64,000 nt of DNA from Clostridia bacterium (GTDB lineage: Bacteria; Bacillota; Clostridia; Christensenellales; UBA1242). A program made the translations under genes and the position numbers. The notes below the pieces were generated by a model. It ran no database searches and was not told the DNA's origin. It saw nothing but the letters and a program-made list of their open reading frames with translations. Positions 60,008 to 64,000 of this stretch are shown here, one piece after another. The stretch spans positions 1 through 64,000 of the forward strand of contig CAAGDD010000004.1 of assembly GCA_900768545.1 (NCBI GenBank), given 5' to 3'. The first letter of the stretch is position 1. Every line of letters starts with the position of its first letter.

Positions 60008-60852
60008 GAAAGTGCCTAGTTTTAAAAAAGCAAGCGGATCAATTTTCTGTCGAACTTGAAAACGGTGAAGTTTTGATATGCTGTGCAAGAAAAAACTTAA
60101 AAAAAGACGGCATTTTTGTTGGCGACCGAGTTTTTTTGGACGATGACAACACGATTTTCAAAATTGACAAACGAAAAAACTTGTTGGTGCGTCCACCAAT
60201 GGCAAATTTGGACAAGATGTTTATTGTTGTCGCACCAGTGCCAAAGCCTGATTTTTATACAGTTGACAAACTTTTGTTGTTTTGCAAATTGTCAAACATA
60301 AAGCCAATCGTGTGCATAAACAAAAGCGATTTAAACATTGAAGAATGTCAAAAAATCGAAAATTTGTATAAAGATTTGGCAAAGACTTTTGTGTTTTCAA
60401 GTTTGGATCAAAGCGTCGATGTTTTGCTTGATGAGATTGATGGAATTTGTGTTTTGGCGGGGCAAAGTGCTGTTGGAAAGTCGTCGATTATCAACGCACT
60501 GAAAAAAGAACTTGTTTCAAAAGTTGACACTTTTAGCAAAAAGATTGAAAGGGGAAAACAGACCACTCGAACTGTTCAAATCTTCAAATTTGGCGAAAAC
60601 AAATATCTTGCGGACACTGCTGGATTTTCAAAACTTGACGAGCGACTTTTGGATTTGAAAGAAAGCGAAATCAAAGACTATTATGACGACTTTTTAAAGT
60701 TTGCTTATGAGTGCAAATATAAATCTTGTTTGCACACGACCGACAAAGATTGCGGGATTTGCAAGGCTGTTAAAGCGGGAAAAATTTCAAAGATAAGATA
60801 TGAAAATTACAAAAAAATGTATGAAATTGTGAAAAATATTAAAAAATTTTGA
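60004..60852 (+). CDS. rsgA: ribosome small-subunit GTPase RsgA
   Basis: Circularly permuted GTPase for late 30S maturation (282 residues): an OB domain, then G4 NKSDL, G1 GQSAVGKSSIINAL, G3 DTAGF, and a zinc knuckle CKYKSCLHTTDKDCGIC. GTG 60004 follows GGAGGA at 59994-59999 inside rlmN. The longer frame from 59968 is rlmN shadow. Confidence 0.95.
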   Translation: MRKCLVLKKQADQFSVELENGEVLICCARKNLKKDGIFVGDRVFLDDDNTIFKIDKRKNLLVRPPMANLDKMFIVVAPVPKPDFYTVDKLLLFCKLSNIKPIVCINKSDLNIEECQKIENLYKDLAKTFVFSSLDQSVDVLLDEIDGICVLAGQSAVGKSSIINALKKELVSKVDTFSKKIERGKQTTRTVQIFKFGENKYLADTAGFSKLDERLLDLKESEIKDYYDDFLKFAYECKYKSCLHTTDKDCGICKAVKAGKISKIRYENYKKMYEIVKNIKKF

Positions 60853-60897
60853 TTTTTTTATGAATTTTTGTTAAAATTTTATCAAAATGGAGCGTTT

Positions 60898-61566
60898 ATG
60901 AAAAGAAATGTTGATGTGGCAGTTTCGACTGACCCTATTGAGGATTTTCAAAATATGATTGATTATGCAAAAAAAATGCAAGGCGTTGCTGACTTTTTGC
61001 ATTGCGACATTATGAACAAAAATTTTGTTCAAAAAGATACTTATGATTACTATCTTGTGGCAAATATAAATCGAAATTCTTTGATTATGCTTGATGTTCA
61101 TCTGATGGTCGATGAGCCAAGTGGCGATGTGCCAAAATATATCGAAGCGGGCGCAAACATCGTCACTGTTCATTATGAAGCATTTGAAGACAAAGAAGAA
61201 CTTGCCGATACAATCAATTTTATCAAACAAAATCACACTTTGGCGGGGTTGGCACTCAAACCTGCGACACCTTTTAAAGATATCCGCTCTTTTGCTTACA
61301 ACTGCGATGTTATTTTGGTTATGGGTGTTGAGCCGGGCGCAAGCGGACAAGAACTTATCGAAGCGATGTTTGACAAGGTCAAAGAAATCGACAATTTTAG
61401 AAAAGAAAACAATCTTCATTTCAAGATTGAATTTGACGGCGGCGTTAATCCACAAAACGCTCAAAAACTTATTGACGCTGGCGTTGATATTTTGGTCAGT
61501 GGCTCTTATGTTTTCAAAAGTGAAGATCGCGCAAATGCTGTCAAAATTTTGAAGGGTGAAGAATAA
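60898..61566 (+). CDS. rpe: ribulose-phosphate 3-epimerase family protein
   Basis: TIM-barrel enzyme (222 residues) of the pentose phosphate pathway. FLHCDIM, MLDVHLMV, HYEAFED and the C-terminal FDGGVNPQNAQKLIDAGVDILVSGSYVF fit the family. The loop reads MGVEPGASGQ where typical Rpe has NPGFGGQ, so the substrate could be a related sugar phosphate. Its position after rsgA is the standard one for rpe. ATG 60898 follows TGGAG. Confidence 0.85.
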   Translation: MKRNVDVAVSTDPIEDFQNMIDYAKKMQGVADFLHCDIMNKNFVQKDTYDYYLVANINRNSLIMLDVHLMVDEPSGDVPKYIEAGANIVTVHYEAFEDKEELADTINFIKQNHTLAGLALKPATPFKDIRSFAYNCDVILVMGVEPGASGQELIEAMFDKVKEIDNFRKENNLHFKIEFDGGVNPQNAQKLIDAGVDILVSGSYVFKSEDRANAVKILKGEE

Positions 61567-61586
61567 ATTCTACAAAAAGGATAAAT

Positions 61587-62243
61587 ATGATCAAGACGAT
61601 TATTTTTGATTTTGATGACACTTTATATTTTGGAGATGTTTGGCAAGACCTTCCACAATTTTGGCTTTCGGCTTTTGAAACGCTGTTCAAGAGCAAAGAG
61701 AAAGCGCAAAAGGTGTTTGACAAATACAAAATTGACTCGACCGTTTCGCATGCTTATGTTGTGCAATGCTTGCAAAAAGAACATGTTTCAAACTTGAAAT
61801 TGAAAAAATATCTTAGCGACAACTTTTATTTTCACTCCGGCGGGTGTTTGAAAGTTAAGACAATCGACAGCGATGTTTTGAAACACTTGGCGGAAAAATG
61901 CAATTTATATATTGTTTCAATTTCAAGCGAAAAATATTTGGATTATTACACAAGACTTTATAAAATAAATCAAAAACACTTCAAAAAAATGTGCTCGGTG
62001 GATATTTTTGCAAGGGACAAAACAAAAACCCCACTTTATAAACGCATTTTGAAAGAAGAAAAAGTTTTGCCAGAAGAAGTTTTGGTGATTGGAAACAACG
62101 CTCGCACAGATTTAGAGCCTGCTCAAAAACTTGGAATGAAAACTTTTCTTTTTGAAAGATCTTTTGAAAAACTTTATGACTTTTTGTCAAAACAAAATGT
62201 TTTGGAAAATTCGAAAATTGAAGAAAATGAAAGAGAAAAATAA
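61587..62243 (+). CDS. HAD-superfamily hydrolase
   Basis: 218 residues. Motif I is IFDFDDTLY (residues about 5-13), a Ser in IVSISS gives motif II, a Lys about KTPLYKRIL motif III and VIGNNARTDLEPAQKLGMKTFLF motif IV, so it should be a phosphatase. Substrate unknown. AAAAGGA precedes the ATG; it lies in line with rpe and probably in the same operon. Confidence 0.88.
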   Translation: MIKTIIFDFDDTLYFGDVWQDLPQFWLSAFETLFKSKEKAQKVFDKYKIDSTVSHAYVVQCLQKEHVSNLKLKKYLSDNFYFHSGGCLKVKTIDSDVLKHLAEKCNLYIVSISSEKYLDYYTRLYKINQKHFKKMCSVDIFARDKTKTPLYKRILKEEKVLPEEVLVIGNNARTDLEPAQKLGMKTFLFERSFEKLYDFLSKQNVLENSKIEENEREK

Positions 62244-62255
62244 AAACAAACGAAA

Positions 62256-62287
62256 GGCTTTGCTTAAATTGCATAGTCTTTTTTTGA
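62256..62287 (+). terminator. terminator after the HAD gene
   Basis: AAAGGCT pairs, with one G-T pair, with AGTCTTT across a 13-nt loop, then T run. Weak but well placed. Between here and 62436 I see nothing else. Confidence 0.6.
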
Positions 62288-62436
62288 TTTGTTTGCAGTT
62301 TTTTATAAAATTGTTGTTATCAAAATGATGGCTATTATTTTTAAAACAATATAAAAATATGTTTAAGAAGTGTATTTTTAAGATTTCCAAAAGTGCGGGC
62401 TGTGACAGACCATTTAAAATTGTTTGATTTCGACGT

Positions 62437-62465
62437 TTGACAAGTTTGAAAATATGTTATATAAT
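62437..62465 (+). promoter_or_regulatory. ABC-F promoter
   Basis: TTGACA (62437-62442), 17-nt spacer, TATAAT (62460-62465): full consensus. The expected start site coincides with the ATG of the 9-codon ORF at 62472. Confidence 0.9.
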
Positions 62466-62471
62466 CAAAAT

Positions 62472-62501
62472 ATGAGGTATCATTCTGTCATCATGTACTA
62501 A
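62472..62501 (+). CDS. 9-residue leader peptide of the ABC-F gene
   Basis: ORF MRYHSVIMY followed by TAA. It begins 6 nt after the -10 hexamer, so it would be read as a leaderless mRNA, and it ends 15 nt before a terminator hairpin. Short leaders in this position control ribosome-protection ABC-F and other antibiotic-resistance genes by ribosome stalling; that role is inferred. Confidence 0.55.
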   Translation: MRYHSVIMY

Positions 62502-62515
62502 AAACGCTGGGATAG

Positions 62516-62543
62516 TGTTGTGCGTGTCACAACATAGTTTTTT
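62516..62543 (+). terminator. attenuator-like terminator of the ABC-F leader
   Basis: TGTTGTG (62516-62522) pairs with CACAACA (62528-62534), followed by TAG and six T. GCTG (62506-62509) and CAGC (62545-62548) could extend or compete with it. It lies between promoter and coding region, so read-through must occur for expression. Confidence 0.7.
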
Positions 62544-62570
62544 GCAGCAATATATTTTTGGAGAACAGAT

Positions 62571-64000
62571 ATGATTATTTTAGATGTAAACAAAGTGTCC
62601 AAAAATTTTGGATTTGGACAGCTTTTTGAAAATATTTCTTTTTCGCTAAATGAAGGCGAAACAATTTCAGTTGTTGGACCAAACGGGTGCGGCAAGTCAA
62701 CACTTTTGAAGTTGATCGCCGGCATTGAGCGTCTTGACAGTGGAACAATAAATATAAAAAAAGATGCGAAGGTCGCTTATTTGGATCAGACCAGTTCGAG
62801 CATCAAAGATGATAGAAAAGTTTATGAGATATTAAAAGACGCTTTTTCAAATTTAAATCAAATGGAAGAGCGACTGAGTTTTTTGCAGTCAAAATTAAAC
62901 GAAAATTTGAGTGAAGACGAATATAATCAAACTTTGCAAAGATATTGCAGTTTGCTTGAAAAGTTTTCTCTTGAAGGCGGCTATGATATTGATGTAAACA
63001 TCAGCGTGGTCGCGCAGGGATTGAAAATTGGCAAAGATTTGCTTGAAAAACCTTACACAAATTTGTCGGGCGGTGAAAAAACTCTCGTGTCGTTGGCAAG
63101 AGAACTTTTGCGAAAGCCAGACTTGTTTTTGCTTGATGAACCGACAAACCATTTGGATATTGAGCGAATCGAGTGGCTTGAAAATTATATAAAATCATTC
63201 AAGGGTGCGGCGGTCATTGTTTCACACGATAGATATTTTTTGGACAGAATGTCAAACAAGATTTTGTCGCTTGATGGAAACAAGCCAAAAATTTATGCGA
63301 CCAATTATTCGGGATATTTGAAAGAGCGAGAGCGCGATTTTGAAGCGCAAATGGCTGAATACAAAGACCAGCAAGAAGTGATGAAAAGGCTTGAAACACA
63401 GATCAAATATTTTGCCGAAAGGGGAATGGCGACAAATAGTTCGTCTTTGTGTGACCGAGCACATTCTTTGCAGACCCAACTTGACCGAATGAAGAAAAAT
63501 GCAGTTGAAAAGCCTAGACGGGCGAAAAAACTTGATGTTGATTTTGACAGACTTCGAAAGTCGAGTAAGCGCGTGATCGAAGCGAAAGACCTTTCGGTTA
63601 GTGTGCCAAACGGAAAAACAATTTTGGACAAAATTAATTTGCATATATGTGCAGGTGAAAGGGTGACGATTATCGGCGCAAACGGAAGCGGCAAATCGAC
63701 TTTTTTGAAGACTGTGATGAATGTTCAAGATTTGCCGATTAGCGGCGAACTTTTTGTTGGTCCGAGCGTCAAAATTGGATATCTTCCACAGATTATCGAG
63801 TTTGAAAATGAAGACCAAAAACTTTTGGATTGTTTTAGAGAAGAAACGTGCGTGCACGAAGAAACCGCGCGAAAGATTTTGGCAAACTTCCAATTTTATA
63901 AAGATGATGTCGACAAAAAAGTCAAAAATTTGTCTGGTGGCGAAAAAATAAGGGTGAAACTTGCGCTTTTGTTGCAACAAAAAATAAATACGCTCATCTT
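62571..64000 (+). CDS. ABC-F family ATPase, partial at window end
   Basis: The window ends at residue 476, before the stop. Two ATPase domains without membrane helices: Walker A GPNGCGKST (about 36-44), LSGGEKTLVSLARELLRKPDLFLLDEPTNHLD and the H-loop HDRYF; then an interdomain linker rich in charged residues (about 240-320) and a second Walker A GANGSGKST (about 370) with LSGGEKIRV. ABC-F proteins bind the ribosomal E site; some give resistance to antibiotics, others are housekeeping. The short linker and the attenuator leader favour a resistance-type or stress-induced role. TGGAGA precedes the ATG. Confidence 0.92.
   Translation, partial: MIILDVNKVSKNFGFGQLFENISFSLNEGETISVVGPNGCGKSTLLKLIAGIERLDSGTINIKKDAKVAYLDQTSSSIKDDRKVYEILKDAFSNLNQMEERLSFLQSKLNENLSEDEYNQTLQRYCSLLEKFSLEGGYDIDVNISVVAQGLKIGKDLLEKPYTNLSGGEKTLVSLARELLRKPDLFLLDEPTNHLDIERIEWLENYIKSFKGAAVIVSHDRYFLDRMSNKILSLDGNKPKIYATNYSGYLKERERDFEAQMAEYKDQQEVMKRLETQIKYFAERGMATNSSSLCDRAHSLQTQLDRMKKNAVEKPRRAKKLDVDFDRLRKSSKRVIEAKDLSVSVPNGKTILDKINLHICAGERVTIIGANGSGKSTFLKTVMNVQDLPISGELFVGPSVKIGYLPQIIEFENEDQKLLDCFREETCVHEETARKILANFQFYKDDVDKKVKNLSGGEKIRVKLALLLQQKINTLI

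Overview
The window is AT-rich chromosomal DNA from a Gram-positive bacterium of the Bacillota, most likely an uncultured member of the Clostridia. The evidence is a complete S10-spc-alpha ribosomal supercluster with zinc-type S14, S4, L24 and L36, a T-box leader on tyrS, WhiA, a SpoIIE-type phosphatase and a CwlD-type amidase (so probably a spore former), the GGGtGRT/NifU pair, and the standard code with TAA, TAG and TGA stops. The assignment is by gene content only; no taxon was searched.

Layout. 1-1060: 3' end of 23S rRNA, 5S rRNA, two terminators and a hairpin array. 1133-3628: three unknown genes and tRNA-Asn. 3876-19699: one long rightward cluster (rpsJ to rplQ, including secY, adk, map, infA, rpoA) behind a strong promoter and a structured leader. 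19747-27347: murB, dtd, a PHP phosphoesterase, whiA, dnaE and an unusual pfkA. 27419-34639: a SPOR-like protein, a patatin, a ComEC-like hydrolase, a shikimate-kinase-like protein without P-loop, transketolase, an unknown protein and an alpha/beta hydrolase. 34642-38627: a leftward accessory block with an ABC exporter preceded by a 25-codon ORF and an attenuator-like terminator, and two tandem paralogues sharing a near-identical 3' part. 38795-48661: cwlD, a family-2 glycosyltransferase, spoIIE, tilS, a secreted propeller-like protein, degV, ttcA and small genes. 48884-50559: GGGtGRT/NifU pair. 50640-52171: T-box and tyrS. 52260-55302: divergent HTH genes, yigZ-like gene, recX, acpS, a mazF-type toxin with an atypical partner, rpoZ. 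55398-62243: priA, def, fmt, rlmN, rsgA, rpe and a HAD gene. 62437-64000: an ABC-F gene behind a 9-codon ORF and terminator, cut by the window end.

How the parts fit. Most genes are housekeeping: ribosome synthesis, translation initiation and fidelity (fmt, def, tilS, dtd, rsgA, rlmN), replication restart and polymerase, cell-wall synthesis and carbon metabolism. Two genes (ABC exporter, ABC-F) have leader-ORF-plus-terminator layouts typical of attenuation.

Three genome-style features run through the window. First, many genes have a -10 hexamer ending about 6 nt before the ATG and no Shine-Dalgarno, which points to leaderless mRNAs. Second, several intergenic gaps hold compact nested inverted repeats that fold on paper into an outer stem closing three or more perfect hairpins, with little shared sequence between copies. 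Third, promoters are repeatedly embedded in the preceding terminator hairpin. All assignments come from reading motifs and context; no database search was made.
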